Below the pieces are notes generated by a model. The model had not been told where the DNA came from. It saw only the letters and a program-made list of their open reading frames with translations, and searched no databases. 64,000 bases of DNA from Sindora glabra (taxonomy: Eukaryota > Streptophyta > Magnoliopsida > Fabales > Fabaceae): positions 30,030,027 through 30,094,026 of the forward strand of contig CM035233.1 of NCBI GenBank assembly GCA_020226215.1, given 5' to 3'. Positions 1 through 13,240 of this stretch are shown one piece after another. The stretch's first letter is position 1. The number at the start of each line of letters is the position of its first letter. The translations under genes and the position numbers were made by a program.

Positions 1-1040
1 AAAAAGGGTTTTAAAAATAAAATCACACATCCTTACATTACAAATGACATCAATAAAGAGTTAACTTCAATAATAACATCATCTTTCATGAAGTAGCCTT
101 GAATCAAGAGAGAGTTACCACTCATCTTAATTCCTTTAGTCTTTAAATTTTCAACAACCCTTTAGGATAGAAAAAAAGTAGTTTCACAACAATAAATTAG
201 ATTTTAGATATTTATGAAAGAAGATAATCATGAATTCTTAAAGAAATTGGAGGAAAATCCTAAATTACATTACAAAATTTGAAGATACTAATTAGAGAAT
301 CTCTTAGTAGCTTGAAGGCTTGAACTCTCTCTATTTCCCTTTTTTTTCCCTTATGGTTTTTTTGGCCAAGGAGCAGAATTTTTCTACTTCAAAATGGCTT
401 GCGCTTATTTATATAAATCCTAAACCTTAATTACCAAAAAAATCTACATTTTTTTATCATCATTTATTAGATTTTGAGAAAAAAATCTTGGACATTTGGC
501 TAGTGGGTTAGGACATCCAAGTGGCTTGGAAAATTAGAGAATAATTACCTTGAAAAATAATAAAATTAAGTCATATTAAAAAGACAAATAGTGTTTATTG
601 AAAAAAGGCCCTAATTTCACACTTTCTTACATTTTTGCCCCTAAAATTTGAGCCTTAATGTGGGCTTTTATTTCTTAATTTTTCATATATATTTTAGGCC
701 TTGAAAAATAGTTTAAATTAGCCTAAAAGGTTTTAAGTTAAATCATTTAATTTTCAATTCAAATTCTCACTTTTTGGTTTATCCAAGTTTTAGAATTTCA
801 ATAAATTTCTATGTAGATTTTTCTAAACTTATTATTAAGTTTTTAATTAGGTTTTAATTTATTTGATGCGTAATGAATTTTATTAAAAAAAATTCTAGTT
901 AGGCACATAGCCATTTTCCTGAATTTCACCTAATTTTCCTACTAGTTTTTCTAATTCGGGTGTTTTGTAATAAAATTCCTATTTGAAATTTCTAATTCAC
1001 TTGAGGTATTTTTTAAAGACAATTCCTATTGGATATTACA
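1..1040 (-). repeat. 3' LTR of the Tekay-like element, cut by the window edge
   Basis: The sequence from position 1 aligns base for base, with scattered changes, with the sequence from 8824. It ends at 1040 in TATTACA (TGTAATA on the minus strand), just as the partner ends at 9860. Only the first third of the LTR lies in the window. Confidence 0.8.
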
Positions 1041-1057
1041 AGTTCTCTCTCCTTCAA
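1041..1057 (-). other. Polypurine tract next to the 3' LTR
   Basis: On the minus strand this is a purine-rich run containing AAGGAGAGAGAACT directly before the TG that opens the LTR at 1040. That is the usual position of the plus-strand primer in LTR retroelements. Confidence 0.65.
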
Positions 1058-1099
1058 GTAAATTCATTCTCAAAATTTCAAGAAATTACTTAATACTGT

Positions 1100-2722
1100 A
1101 TATATTTATTAACTAACCACGTCATAGTTGGATAGAAGACTTACCAAATAAATTTAGGTACTTTTCTTTCATGTCTTTCTCCAATTCTTATATCGCTTCT
1201 TGAGTTCCATGCTTCTTCTATATCACTTTTACTATAGAAATTTCTTTGGACCGTGATTTCCTTATTTGTCAATCAATGATTCAAATAAGTCATTCTTTAT
1301 ATACTAGTTTTTGATTTTATTCTACTGGTATTTCCTTTAACACATGGTGTTCATCCGGAATATATTTCCTTAACATAGATACTTGGAAAATTAGATGTAT
1401 CATTTTCATATTCTCTAACAATTTGAGTAATAAGCAACTTTTATTATTTGTTTAAAAATTTTATAAGGATTTACATATCTGAGTGCTAATTTTTTCTTTT
1501 GCTAAATCTTATTATCCCTTTCATAGGAGTAACTTTCAAAAATACTTGATCGCTTTCTTGAAATTTTATTGCTCTACATCTATTATCTGCATACGATTTA
1601 TGTTAACTTTGGGTGACCTATAATATTTCTCTAATTATTTGAATTTTACTGATAACATCTTCAACTAGATCAAAACTAATCATCTTCGCTTCTCCTAGTT
1701 CAAATCGCCTAATAGGTGATTTGCATTTCCTACCATACAGGACCTCAAAAGGAGCCATTTGTATATTGGTATGATAGTTATTATTATAGGTAAATTCTAT
1801 TAATGGCAAATATTTATTCTAGCTTCCTTTAAATTCAATTATACAAGCTTTAAGCATGTCATTTAGTGTCTAAATTGTTCTTTATGATTGTCCATCAATT
1901 TGAGGATAGGATGTCATGCTAAATCTCAATTGAGTTCCTAGCGTTTCTTGGAATGATTGCTAAAATGGAGATGTGAGTTATGACTTTCAATTTGAAATAA
2001 TTATAAGTAGTATGACATGTAATGGAATGATTTTATTCATTTAGAGTTGAGTATACTACAATGCATAGTACATTGCTTTCATTGGTATAAAGTGTATAGA
2101 TTTTGTCAAATAGTCCATGACCACCCAAATAGAGTCATATCCCTTGCTAGTTCATGGCAACCTAGTTATGAAATCCATTATAATGCTCTCCCATTTTCCT
2201 TTGGGAATATAAATATTTTGATGAAAGCTTGTTGATCATCGATGCTCTGCTTTCATTCATTGATAGGTCAAACATCTAATTATGTAATCTTGTACATACT
2301 TTTTAATTCCATCCCACCAATATAAATTCTTTAAATCTTACTACATTTTTATTTCACTAGGATGCATTATATAAAACAATTCATAAGTCATTCTCAATAC
2401 TTGCTCTCTCAAGGTTAAAGGCACCCATAATTGGTTTCTATTCCTTATTACTCCCTCTTTACTTACTATGAAATTAATCTCTATCTCACTTATAGCTTTG
2501 TCTTTTGGATGTTCATATAGAAGATCTTCTTTTTGAGTTGTTTTAATTTGATCTACTCTAGTATATTGTACTATTATATAGGCCAATTTCATAGTTCTAT
2601 CTTTTTCTAATTGCTTCTTCCCTCTATTTGTAAGAGCTTTTCTACTTAAGGCATTAGCAACTATATTAATTTTGCCTAGATTATAGTGAATGGAGTAATC
2701 ATAATCTTTTACAAATTCCATC
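1100..2722 (-). pseudogene. gypsy RNase H C-terminus and integrase remnant
   Basis: The open stretch at 2341-2721 starts with the end of RNase H (NALSRKA motif). It then runs into the RNase H-integrase spacer and the start of the integrase zinc-finger region (reads YIMHPSEIKM). Further down, 1618-1809 holds the conserved late-core motif FTYNNNYHTN followed by MAPFEVLYGRKCKSPI, typical of plant chromovirus integrases. Between and below these the frame is lost to stops and indels. The product would have been the nuclear integrase domain of a Pol polyprotein. It is not functional. Confidence 0.8.
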
Positions 2723-3574
2723 CATTTCCTTTATCTCACATTAAGCTTTTTTTATTTGAAAACATATTTAAAGCTTTTAAGATCTATATAAGTTTCATAA
2801 GTAGCCCTATACAAGTAATGTCTCTATATCTTTAGGGCAAAAACTATAGCCGCATTTCCAAATTATGAGTGAGATAATTCATTTCATGTTTCTTCAATTA
2901 ACAAGATGCGTAGGCTATTACCCTTCCTCGCTGCATTAATACGCATCCTAATTACACTCTAAATGCATCACAATATACTATATATCCTTTTTTACTATTA
3001 GGCAATGCTAATATTAGTGAAAAAGTAAGATATTCTTTTAATTTTTGGAAACTTCTTTCACAATCATCATCCTATATAAATTTGACTCCTTTATGAGTTA
3101 GTTTGGTTAGAGGTGCAAATATTTTTGAAATATTTTTAATAAATTTTCTATAGTGTCCAACCAATCTAAGAAAGCTATGCATTTTTGTTATTAAGGAAGG
3201 TTATAGTCATTTAAGCATAGCCCTAATCTTTTGATGATCTATTTGTATTCCCTTTTATAACACTACACGCTTTAGGAAATGAACCTTCTTCATCTAAAAT
3301 TCACATTTCAAGAATTTAGCATATAGTTTATACTCTTGTATTGTTTTCAATGTGATTTTTGAATGTTAAGCATGTTCTTATTGATCCTTTGAATATACCA
3401 AAATATTATCAATAAACACCATAATAAATTTATCCACGGAAGGTTTAAAAACATGATTCATTAAGTCCATAATTGTTACAAGAGCATTAGTTAATCCAAA
3501 TGATATGAACAAAACTTATAATGACCATAACAAGTTTAGAATGTTATTTTTGGAATATCTTCTTTCTGAATCCT
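2723..3574 (-). pseudogene. gypsy RT (C-terminal part) and RNase H remnant
   Basis: Minus-strand translation in shifting frames gives the RT stretch after the insertion: DIPK, then YGHY, FGLTNA, MDLMNHVF and FIDNILVYSKD. The last is the catalytic F-x-D-D box with Asn in place of the second Asp. LYAKFLKCEF follows, then RNase H up to about 2723. RT is cut at 3574/5030 by a solo LTR. On the other side the same domain resumes at GYHQ, so the two halves belong together. Confidence 0.8.
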
Positions 3575-3579
3575 CGACT

Positions 3580-5024
3580 TGCTGGAAATCGCGCATCATA
3601 CATGCACAGCGGAATAAAATTTTGCACGATTTCCACCAAGGATCCATGCGAATTTAGAACGCCATAGATTAGGGATTAGGGTTTATACCTTTCGGCCAAA
3701 ATCTTCTGTCTGCTGCACAGCAAATCCGATCTGCTCTCCAAATCACGAACCGAAATAGAAACTCGAAGATCAGATCACCAGTACAGCGTTTATGTGGCTG
3801 CACCTCTGTGGTATCCACACGAACCCGTGAATCACCGATGAATGTCCACTACACACACCGGTTGGAATTGGTCTCCTTACACCTCATAGTGCTAGCTACG
3901 CCTCTTCAAGGGTTTTTGGTCAAGGAGAGGTGCTAGGGTTTTCTATGCCTTTTTTGGGGTGCGTGAATAATGATAGTAAATCTATTATTACCCAACAAGC
4001 CTATTTAAATAGGTGCATAGAAAAACCTAACCTATTTGGGCTTTATTCCATGTACAATTATAGGCTTATTATTGGGCCTTATAATTATAACATGAATTCC
4101 CAAATATTAAGCCCAAACAATTTGGTCCATTAATTCCAAATTCACTTGGCTCTAAGTATGCGACCCTACAGGCTCTCATTACGTTAACAATGACCATTAA
4201 TCATATTAATGATCATAAACAATGATTGGTGTCTAGCAACACATCATTGTTACCCAAGTAATGAGAAAGTCGGTGATTTGACTAAACCTTTACACGTGAT
4301 CATCACTTATGTCCTTTTGTCCTATACATCTAGATTGAGCACGAGACATGGACTGTGTCATTCCCGTATAGCCCAACCTTAAGGTTTCTTGATTCCTAAG
4401 TAAGCTGACTGAAACAAATGTAATTGACATCTCATGTCAATTTATCTGAGCATGGCCATGCATTTTCTCAGCTTTACTTAATTAAGGGGCCCATAGATGT
4501 TACTCCTGTTATATAGGAGGGACAAATCCCATCTTGATCACACAAACCCCTCTGAATGATATGTGACATATCCAATATCTACCCTTGCATTCACTTAACC
4601 ATTAGTGACATAGAATAGTATCAAAATATGAAACTCACATGTAGGGAACCTTGGTGATCTCAGGTCAAAGGACCATATTAATAATGATCACTAAGAACCA
4701 CTTATAACACTCATATAACGATCCATGTAGTGTTCTTAATATGAGTCGATCCAGTATACAAGTTCTCTAACTTGTACTCATGTGTAAACTTAATATCCCA
4801 TATAAGTCTTCACACATGCTAGTCTTAACATATCAAAGTAACCTAATCCACAATGATATATGACTAGGGACATTTAAGAATACAATTATTCTAAGGTTAT
4901 TATTATAATTGAATATATTACACAGACAATATATATAAATATAATAATTGAAATTGCCATTAAAATAATATGATTCAAAATTATAATTACCAATATGATT
5001 GATTTTAGGGCATATACACTAACA
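3580..5024 (-). mobile_element. Solo LTR of a Ty1/copia-type element
   Basis: On the minus strand it opens TGTTAGTGTATATGCCC (ending at 5024) and closes in CCAGCA (at 3580), the TG...CA form of an LTR. It is flanked by an exact 5-bp direct repeat CGACT (3575-3579 and 5025-5029), the expected target-site duplication. It carries no coding region and is about 1.45 kb. The same family forms the two LTRs at 56536-57884 and 61601-62951. A single LTR with intact target duplication is the usual result of recombination between the two LTRs of a full element. Confidence 0.88.
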
Positions 5025-5029
5025 CGACT

Positions 5030-5345
5030 GATGATAGCCAAACCACAAGTTAATCTTTAAAAAGTATTAAGAACTTTACAATTGGTCAAATAAATCATCT
5101 ATCCTTGATAAATGATATTTATTCTTAATAGTAACTTTATTTAATTGACGATAGTTGATGCATAGTCATAATGACCTATCTTTCTTTTTCACAAACAATA
5201 TCGATGTTCCCTATTATGACATATTGGGTTATATAAGATCTTATCTAATAGATTGTTATGACATACTATTTAACTTCGATCAATTTGGACTCTACCTTTT
5301 TCTAGTTGGTACATAACAATCCAAACAGATATGTTACTTTGATAA
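5030..5345 (-). pseudogene. gypsy RT (N-terminal part) remnant
   Basis: Read on the minus strand in shifting frames this gives INYRQLNKVTIKNKY, then RIDDLFDQL and FGYHQ: the N-terminal palm and fingers motifs of a Ty3/gypsy RT, ending at the insertion point of the solo LTR. It is the missing first half of the remnant at 2723-3574. Confidence 0.8.
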
Positions 5346-5640
5346 CTAATCCATTCCTAGAATTATATCATAATCTGTCATTTCCAACATAATTAAGTTT
5401 ATCAAAGTTAAATGATTATCAATTTGGATTACACAATTATTAACACTATAGGTTGTTAATATCATTTCACCTATAGGTGTATTTACCACCAAAGGTTTAT
5501 CTAATTTATCTAATGGTTTCAAAAGTTTCACTACTAAGTTTTTTTATATGAATAAATATGTAACACTAAGATCAAATAATACTTTTACAAGAAAGGTTTT
5601 AACTAATATCGTACTTGTCACCATTGTATTGGAGGCTTGG
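5346..5640 (-). pseudogene. gypsy aspartic protease remnant
   Basis: The open stretch at 5346-5531 encodes VNTPIGEMILTTYSVNNC and ends DYDIILGMD. In the family this matches the protease C-terminal part, with D-x-I-L-G-M-D before the RT linker. The catalytic D-S/T-G loop would lie upstream, where the frame is already broken. Confidence 0.7.
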
Positions 5641-5789
5641 ACTTCTTGATACATCATGGCATATACTCGAGTTTGTGTTCCAGCCAGTTCCTTTCTTGTA
5701 TTTTTCTTTCTTAACACTAGTGGTTATTTTGTTAGAGTTGCATTTTAAGTAAGGCATATACTAGGAGTCATAATATTACTTCCTTGTTG

Positions 5790-6888
5790 TGTAGTTAGGC
5801 ATTCAAATGCTTGATTCCCTAACTCTCCACATCTAAAGCAAGAGCCACACTATCCTAAGTGATTAAGATTGTATTGTAGGCATCGAGAGGGGTTTACTGG
5901 GTAGTAAGAGAAATAGATAGGCTTTATTGGGAACATCAAAACTACTTCCAAATATATTGTTAGAATCTTTCCTTGGAAGTCTTCTTTAGTTAGCTTTGTT
6001 ATTGCTAGCCTACTTAATCCCAACTAACATACATTGAGTGTTTACCTTTCTTTTAATGTCTTTGTTGCTCCTTCCTTGAAATTTCAACTTCCTTTTTCCT
6101 TCCCAGCTTACTTCTTGATTTTTCCTTTCTTTAGCCCATAGCTCTACTTTGATTGCTTAATCTAAGGCTTTATTATATGTTATATTGTTAGTGACGTCTA
6201 CTCGATCATAAAAATAATCTCAAAGACTGTGGATAAATTGACTTACCCTTACTTTCTCAATAGGTACCAAATGTTCTGTGTATTAGGATAATTAAGTAAA
6301 TTTGGAATTATATTGTGCTACTATCATGGATCTTTGAGTTAATCTTTCAAATTCACGAGCCTTGGCTTCACGGACACTTAGGGATCCATAAACTCTGTTT
6401 GAAATTACCACCATATGATAAGTTCATGAGCCACAATTATAAGTTTAATATTATGGACATACTAAAAATGAGCAACATCTTCTAGTTGGTAACCTACTAA
6501 TTCCACCATTGTATTCTCATCACATCTTATTAGTCTACAAGCCCCCTTTATTTAGTCTATAAATTAATAAAGGTCTACTATAAGATTCATGTAGTCGTAT
6601 TTTAAGGTTTAGTTTCTAAAATTTGTGCACCATTTGTACTCTTTCTATTAAAGGTAATGCAGGAATCTGCTAATTGGGTGGTAATGGTATTAAGGGTGGA
6701 GCAAAAGGATTCTAATTCTAGTTCAAAAATCATTTTAAGGTCTGCTGCAACCTTATAGCCTATGTTGGAGCTTTGAGCTCTTCTTGTCCTACCTTTGGAA
6801 GGATTTCTAGGGGCACATTTATAGATGCCTCATTCTCTTTAATAGATTATTAAGACACTCTAGGTTAAGCTTGCCTCTTCCTAGACAT
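5790..6888 (-). pseudogene. gypsy gag remnant with zinc knuckle
   Basis: A plausible Gag start is the ATG at 6888-6886 (MSRKRQA). Downstream are weak Gag-like stretches and, near 5830-5870, a CCHC knuckle reading CFRCGELGNQAFEC. There the His of C-x2-C-x4-H-x4-C is replaced by Asn. Stops occur throughout. The family's product packages RNA in the particle. Confidence 0.6.
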
Positions 6889-7053
6889 ACTTTTCTAAAA
6901 TAACTTCAGCTAGTAAGTTGTACTAATTTTAAAGAAAGTAAGAAAATACCTATAATTTTTATGGATTCACAATGATTGATACTTACTTTTTCATGAATCT
7001 TCTAAAATTTTCATGATTTGATTAGTCCCTATTGACATTGGTACCTAGGATCA

Positions 7054-7067
7054 TGCTTTGATATTAA
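7054..7067 (-). other. Primer-binding site, initiator Met-tRNA type
   Basis: Minus strand reads TTAATATCAAAGCATG, a worn version of the common plant site TGGTATCAGAGC, directly inside the 5' LTR. It marks the LTR boundary at about 7068. Confidence 0.6.
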
Positions 7068-9860
7068 CTCTATCATGATTTATCTTACGATTAGCACACC
7101 TAATATATATATATATATATACAAGCCTTTATACTACTTTAATATATTTATTAAATTAATAATACTAGAGAACGCAAACATCTAAACTCATATTATAGAA
7201 CAATTCACATTATAAGATTCAAAATTTAATGTACACGTTCATATACACATCTAAAAAGTATTTATATATATATATATTTATAATTTACATAATATATACA
7301 TCAAATAACATTAACTTCATTAAATCCATTAGGATTCTGCTTATTTGGACTATGGAAAAAGAACAATTATTAGTAGAACTCTTAGGTGGAGGAACCTAAT
7401 TCAAATGATATATTATAATAGAATTGGATTCAAGGTCTATTTGTTTAAGTTCTATTTTGTAATTTACTCTTATATTTGCAAGGATAGACTATACTCTATA
7501 TTGAAATAGTATTTCATGAGTACCATGAGGAGAAAGGAAAGTTTTGATGTAATTATATATTTGCTGTGCTAGTTCCATTTGCACCTATAATTAATTCAAC
7601 GCAATAAAAGAGTGAGTATAAAATATAATCAATGAAAGGATACTTATCACTTTATGTAAAAAGGTTTTTCATCATAAAAGATTAGCTTTTTGTGTTTATA
7701 TATAATTATCATTTAGTGTTTTATGAAGAAGCTTTTCTATGTCTTTAGTATAATTTATCATAGAAAATGGAAATGGTAGATAGATAAATTTCACCTTATT
7801 TCTTTAGTCCAACCTTATCTCCCGTCATCCTAAGATTTAAGCCACCAACCTTTTCCCTCCATTACTAACCATTGCTTTTTTTCCTTATGAAGGATATTAT
7901 ATCTCCCCTTCTGAATTTACAATAAACCATAATAAAATGTTAAAACATTAACCATTCAATTCATTCCAATGGGCATAGCTAAATAATAACTAAGCCATAA
8001 GTATTTTGTATAACCCACCATTTTGTTATATGCATCCAAATCCTTTTTCAACATTTCTTAAAGAAACTCAATCAAACTTCTATGTATATATCATGGTTTA
8101 GAACTTTTTAAGGCTCCCAAATTAATTTAAAATTTTACCATAATTTATTCTAAAATTTCCAATATATTATTACACAAGATACAACAATTAAATTACATTA
8201 ATTATCTTCATGGGTATTGTTCAAATAGAACCCAAGCGAGAAGTTTAGAAACAGAACAATACAGGGACATATGCAATCCAAGTCCCTATTCATTAATTAA
8301 ATGGAAATTAATTATTTTCAAAATTTTCCACAACATTCCTAAAATAATAAATAAAGTATAAATTAAGTGTTGTAGAATAAATTTTGTGGTTTTGCTAGTG
8401 CGTTAAATTCATGAACTCAGAATCAAAATTTTCAAATAACATTAGAAGTGGAAAAATAAAGCTATCATTGAGGTAACCAAATTAACTCCATTTGCCACAA
8501 AATTTTTACACAAGCTTACAAACATCCTAAAAATTTTCATAATTTTTCTCATTCATTTAGTGCCCCAAAAATTTTGAAACCCAAGACTAATTATTATAAG
8601 GGCTTTGAAATGGACAGATTTAAGTATTTCATCACTAACTTGCTTTTTCATGCACCTAAGAATTTGCATTAATTCCTAACTTTATTTACAATCATTCTAA
8701 TACTAAATATGACTTTAAAATGTTAAGAATTGAAATTTTAAAATTTTCTAACCCTTAAACACATTGGGTGACTAAATCTTTAGTTTGGTAACACTTCGGA
8801 AAGTTAAAAAGGGCTTCAAAAATAAAAAGGGTTTCAAAAATAAAACCACACATCGTCACAATATAAATGACATTGAACAAACTTCAACAATAACATCATA
8901 TTTTATAAAGTAACCTTAGAATCAAGAGAGAGCTGCTACTTACCTTAATTCCTTCACTATTTAAATTTTCAACAACCTTTTAGAACAACAAAGAAATAGC
9001 TTCACAATAATAAATTAAATTTTAGATATTTAGGAAAGTAAATGATCATGAATTCTTGAAAAAGTTGGAGAAAAATCCTAAATTACCTTACAAAATTTAA
9101 GAATACTAATTAGATAATTTCTTGGTAGCTTGAAGGCTTAAACTCTCTCTAATTCCATCTTCTTTTGCTCATAGTTTTGCTAGCCAAGGAGCAAAATTTT
9201 TCTACTTCAAAATGGCCCACACCTATTTATATAAATCTTAAACCTTAATTACTAAAAAAATCTACAATTTTCTTATCATTATTTATTGGATTTTCAAAAA
9301 AAATCTTAGACATTTGGCTAGTGGGTTAGGATGTCCAAGTGGCTAGGAAAATCAAAGAGTAATTACCCTAGAAACTAATAATATTAAGCCACATTTTTTA
9401 TTGCAAAATAGCCCCAATTTCCTACTTTCTTGCATTTTTGCCTTTAAGCTTTAGGCCTTAATTTGGGCCCTTATTTCTAAATTTTTCATATATTTTTAGG
9501 CTTAGAAAAATAGTTTAAATTAGTTCAAAAGGTTTTAAATTAACTCATTTAATTTTTAGCTTAAATTTTTACTTTTCAATTTTTTTTGGGCTTTAGAATT
9601 CTAGTAAATTCTTAGGTGAATTTTTCTAAACTTATTATTATATTTTTAATTAGATTTTAATTTATTTGATGTCTAATAAAATTTAATTAAAAAATTATAG
9701 TTAGATTCATTACCAAATTACCTTCACATTTTTTTTCTAAATTTCACCTAATTTTCTTATCAATTTTTTTCTAATTTAGATGTTTTCTAATAAAATTCCT
9801 ATTTAAAACTTCTAATTCACTTAAGGTATTTTCTAAAGAAGATTCTTATAGCATATTGCA
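7068..9860 (-). repeat. 5' LTR of the Tekay-like element
   Basis: The right end (TGCAATATGC on the minus strand, 9860) is fixed by alignment with the copy ending at 1040. The left end is fixed by the primer-binding site. Length is about 2.8 kb, typical of this lineage. It includes short TA runs near 7109 and 7265. No gene lies in it. Confidence 0.7.
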
Positions 9861-11420
9861 CCAAGAAAGCTCCTTTATTACAATAGCTTCAAAAACTATC
9901 CAAATATGGCAACTTTATATTTTTAGTTTTGTATGAATTGTGCCAATGTGATATTTTTTGTGAAATAATTAAAGTTTTCTATCTTTTAACATGTTAAAGG
10001 TATTGTAAAAAAATTGGTGATGATTGGAAGTGATTTGAATGTTGAAAGGGGACCTTTATTGCAACCACTCATGAGGTGTTTTGTTTTGAAATTCATGATT
10101 TTGGTACTATGAGAATAGTATTAAAAAATGAGAAAATTATAAGAAAATTGATGTTTGATAATTGGTAATATATTAGAAGCATTAGATAAAAATTTAAATT
10201 GATCTGGAATGCCTAAAAGGCACCAAATCATAAGAGTAATCATGAAACCTAGCAAGTTAAATGTTTAATACTTCTCTTTGAGAAATATTGCAAGTAATTA
10301 AAATTGGTGATAAATTTGATAATGCTTAAGCTATGATTGATAGCCATTCAAAAGAGTTAAGTATTGTTACTATATTGAATGAAAAAATTGTATATTAACC
10401 TTGGATATGATGTTATTTGATGATGATATTGAATACATAAGAGTGGCAAATTGTGTTAACTTATGGCATAGATGGTATTCTGACCAAACCTAATGAAATG
10501 AACAGTTAATGCATACAACTATCATCTTATCATTGCTTGTCCAGAATATGATATATAGGGGGAGATATGCATCATTCATAAAAAGGGATAAGGTGGTGCC
10601 TCTATGCTTAGGATGGTAAAGGATAAGGTTGGACTGAATATTGTGTATTAACTATAGCCATCCCCTTTAATAAACTTTAAAAGTAACAAATTGGTTGATT
10701 TATTACCAAATATTACATGTAAAAGGTATAACAAGTGCGTAAGAGCTTAAATTAAGTATTACACATTTTTATATATCTAGTTTTTAATGGTGAATACTCT
10801 TTAAGAAAAGAAGAGAACAACTCACTGGGTAATTCAATACTCATACTCTTTCTATTATGTTTTATTTACAAACTTAGATTATAGATTCCACAAGGATGAT
10901 TGACACCTATGTGATAACCTTCCTCACTCCTTTAGGAACTTTGCAAATAATATTATTTTTTTAATCTCCAAATGTTTGCCACAAGTCCCTACCTAGATTA
11001 TACTCTGAAGTTTAGAAAAATAAGTTCTATGTTTAACCCTTTCCAAGCTAATCTAGTTCAAACAATCCATTCACTGAAAAGCGTAGCTAGTAACTCCAGC
11101 TTGGCGAATATACCAACTTCCTCATCCTTAGAATTGGTCCCTGAGGAAGGCAATGAATGGAAATAGATTGGCCTTAGTTAAAGGTTCTTCCTTTTGAAAG
11201 AATTTATGTATAAATTTATTTTTTTAAAAAAAATTGTACTCTTGTATAATCATCTTTAGTATATGTAAATTATGTTTTGAACTTTCTTACTATTTTCTAC
11301 AAATGCTTATTTATTTTCTTAGTAGAGTTAAAAAAAGTAGAAGAGTAAAAAATGTCTTAAAAGCTTATAAGGATAGTAGGTTAGTATATCAATATTAGTT
11401 ATATATTTTTACATCGATCA
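9861..11420 (+). repeat. LTR relic, no coding capacity
   Basis: This stretch resembles the solo LTR at 39680-42529 in the same order and orientation. The shared parts are a purine-rich GGGGGAGAT block with GGATAAGGT near 10560-10640, and the block around 10800-10870 with AACTCACTGGGTAATTC followed by ACTCATACTCTTTCTATTATG. The ends are not visible. The left side seems truncated at the Tekay-like element. Short open frames in it look like chance. Confidence 0.5.
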
Positions 11421-11439
11421 TAATATCTAAAAATTAGGT

Positions 11440-12240
11440 TATAACAAATTTGGACTAAGATATTAGCCATTTCATTTTTTATTATAGGTATATGTTTGAT
11501 AACCATATCATCAAATTCCTATAATATTCTAGCTGAATAGCCAAATACTTTACCAAATTGGGATTTACAAATTTATATTCCTTTGAAATTTGCTTAATGA
11601 TTAATTGTGAATTGTTATAAATTTTGTCATTCCATGCTCCTTTTTCAATTAATAGTTCTAGGTCGATAATTAACACCTTATATTTGGCTTCATTGTTTGA
11701 GCATTTTGGATCTATCATACGTAAAAATTTGATTAGCTTTCCTTATGGTGTCAAGATAAATATACCAACATTAGCACTAGTTCATGAGTCATCAAAATAT
11801 AATTTTCAATAATTAAAATTGATGAAATCTATTATTCGTTCTTTATGTTTAACTATAAAGTTAGCCATTACTTAGCCTTTTGCAACTTTAAATAAGTAAT
11901 ATTGTAAAGTAAATTTGATTAAAGCCTATTTCTTGACTTAATCATATATTACAAGTCATCTTGACATATATTTTAGTACATCAGTCTTAGCTAAAATTAG
12001 TATTGTATTTAGCAACAAATAATAACAAATCATGCAAGAATAAAACAAAGAAAGGCATAATTTTTCTATCGTTGAATATTTTTATTCATTTACATTTAAC
12101 ATTCTTGACAAATAGTAAATTGCCTTTTCTTTATCTTTATCATCTTCCTAAACAAGAAAACATCCTATTACATTATCTAAGGTCAAGACATACATTTTTA
12201 AAGGTTAACATGGAATTAGTGATAACATTATAAATGGATT
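11440..12240 (-). pseudogene. gypsy RNase H remnant
   Basis: The open stretch 11482-11718 encodes SNNEAKYKVLIIDLELLIE followed by NNSQLIIKQISKEY. This is the plant-type RNase H core (N-N-E-A-E-Y-E-A-L and D-S-Q-L-V motifs) used by Tat/Athila elements. Asn replaces the catalytic Asp of the D-S-Q motif. The upstream part to 12240 is recognisable only in fragments. Confidence 0.75.
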
Positions 12241-12289
12241 AGTCAAGTACCTCTTGATATTTTTAAATACTACCCGATGGTCATCCTTC

Positions 12290-13130
12290 TATATGAACTA
12301 CTCATTATCTTTCAATCTAATTTGAGAACACTCTATTTTGGCTAGAAAGGTTTGATATGAATATTCTTGAGAAATTAACTAAGTTGTAGATGAAACATTG
12401 CACCTCTTTTTTCTTAGCCAGTGCCAAGATCTTTATCATAACTTTAGTTTTTTTTATTTGACTTCTATCCTTTTTAGATAAACTAAAAAGCCAAAGAATT
12501 TTCCTATTAAGATATTGAAAGCACACTTTAAATTCATTTTCAAATTATCTTTATGCATTCAGTTAAAAGTTTGCTTCAAATTCTCCATGTGTTCCTTATA
12601 AAAGTCACCTTTTACCACTATGTCATCTGTGTATATTTTCATTGAATTCACAATCATGTCATGGAAAATTGTTTTCATTGTGCACTAGTATGTGGCCCAA
12701 CATTCTTTAACTGAACAACAAGACTATCTATTTGTATGTACTAATTACTCTTGGACATCAAAAAGTTATCTTTAGTGTATTTTCTTTGACTATGTAAACT
12801 TGATTGTATCCTGCATTTCCATTTGTTAGACTTACTACTACATGTCTTGAAGCAAATCTATTAGCATGTCTACAACCAATATAGGATACCTGTCTTTAGG
12901 TGTTGTATTATTCAAATCTCTAAAGTCAATGCATACCTTTAGCTTACCATTCTTCTTCGTCATAGGCACTACATTCAAGATCCACCTAGCATTTCTCTAG
13001 TAGTCATTCATTAGTGTTGTAAGTTAATCCCCAAAATTTTAGCCTTTTCAATTATTTTGAAACCTAATATGTCCTGAATGTACATCTTGATAGTTAATGG
13101 GTCAACAAGTTTGCCAACATATAATGGCTA
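12290..13130 (-). pseudogene. gypsy RT remnant
   Basis: In shifting minus-strand frames the stretch gives FDLTNAPATYQRAMN, then IYTDDIVVKG (the catalytic D-D box), HMENLKQTF and LKMNLKCAF, then the RT thumb region at 12317-12526 (KILWLFSLSKKDRSQIK). These follow the order of Tat/Athila RT. The frame is broken repeatedly. Confidence 0.78.
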
Positions 13131-13240
13131 CACCTTAAGACTATATATTTTAAATTTGACTTTGCATGCTACATGTAGCATGAGCTATCATTAGCTTCTA
13201 CATAATCAATTGTCATATTTTCCTTGCACATCAAAATTTT

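Larger units (their letters stand above)
1..9860 (-). mobile_element. Ty3/gypsy retrotransposon, Tekay/Del-like chromovirus, degenerate
   Basis: Read on the minus strand the order is 5' LTR (7068-9860), primer-binding site (7054-7067), gag (about 5790-6888), protease, RT, RNase H, integrase, polypurine tract and 3' LTR (1040 down to the window edge). This order is normal for Ty3/gypsy. Positions 1-1040 match 8824-9860 closely, which shows the LTR pairing. The reading frames are full of stops and frameshifts, so the element cannot move by itself. A copia-type solo LTR at 3580-5024 interrupts RT. The lineage is inferred from the long LTRs, the Met-tRNA-like primer site and the integrase wording; a chromodomain was not read clearly. 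The element continues past position 1. Confidence 0.85.
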
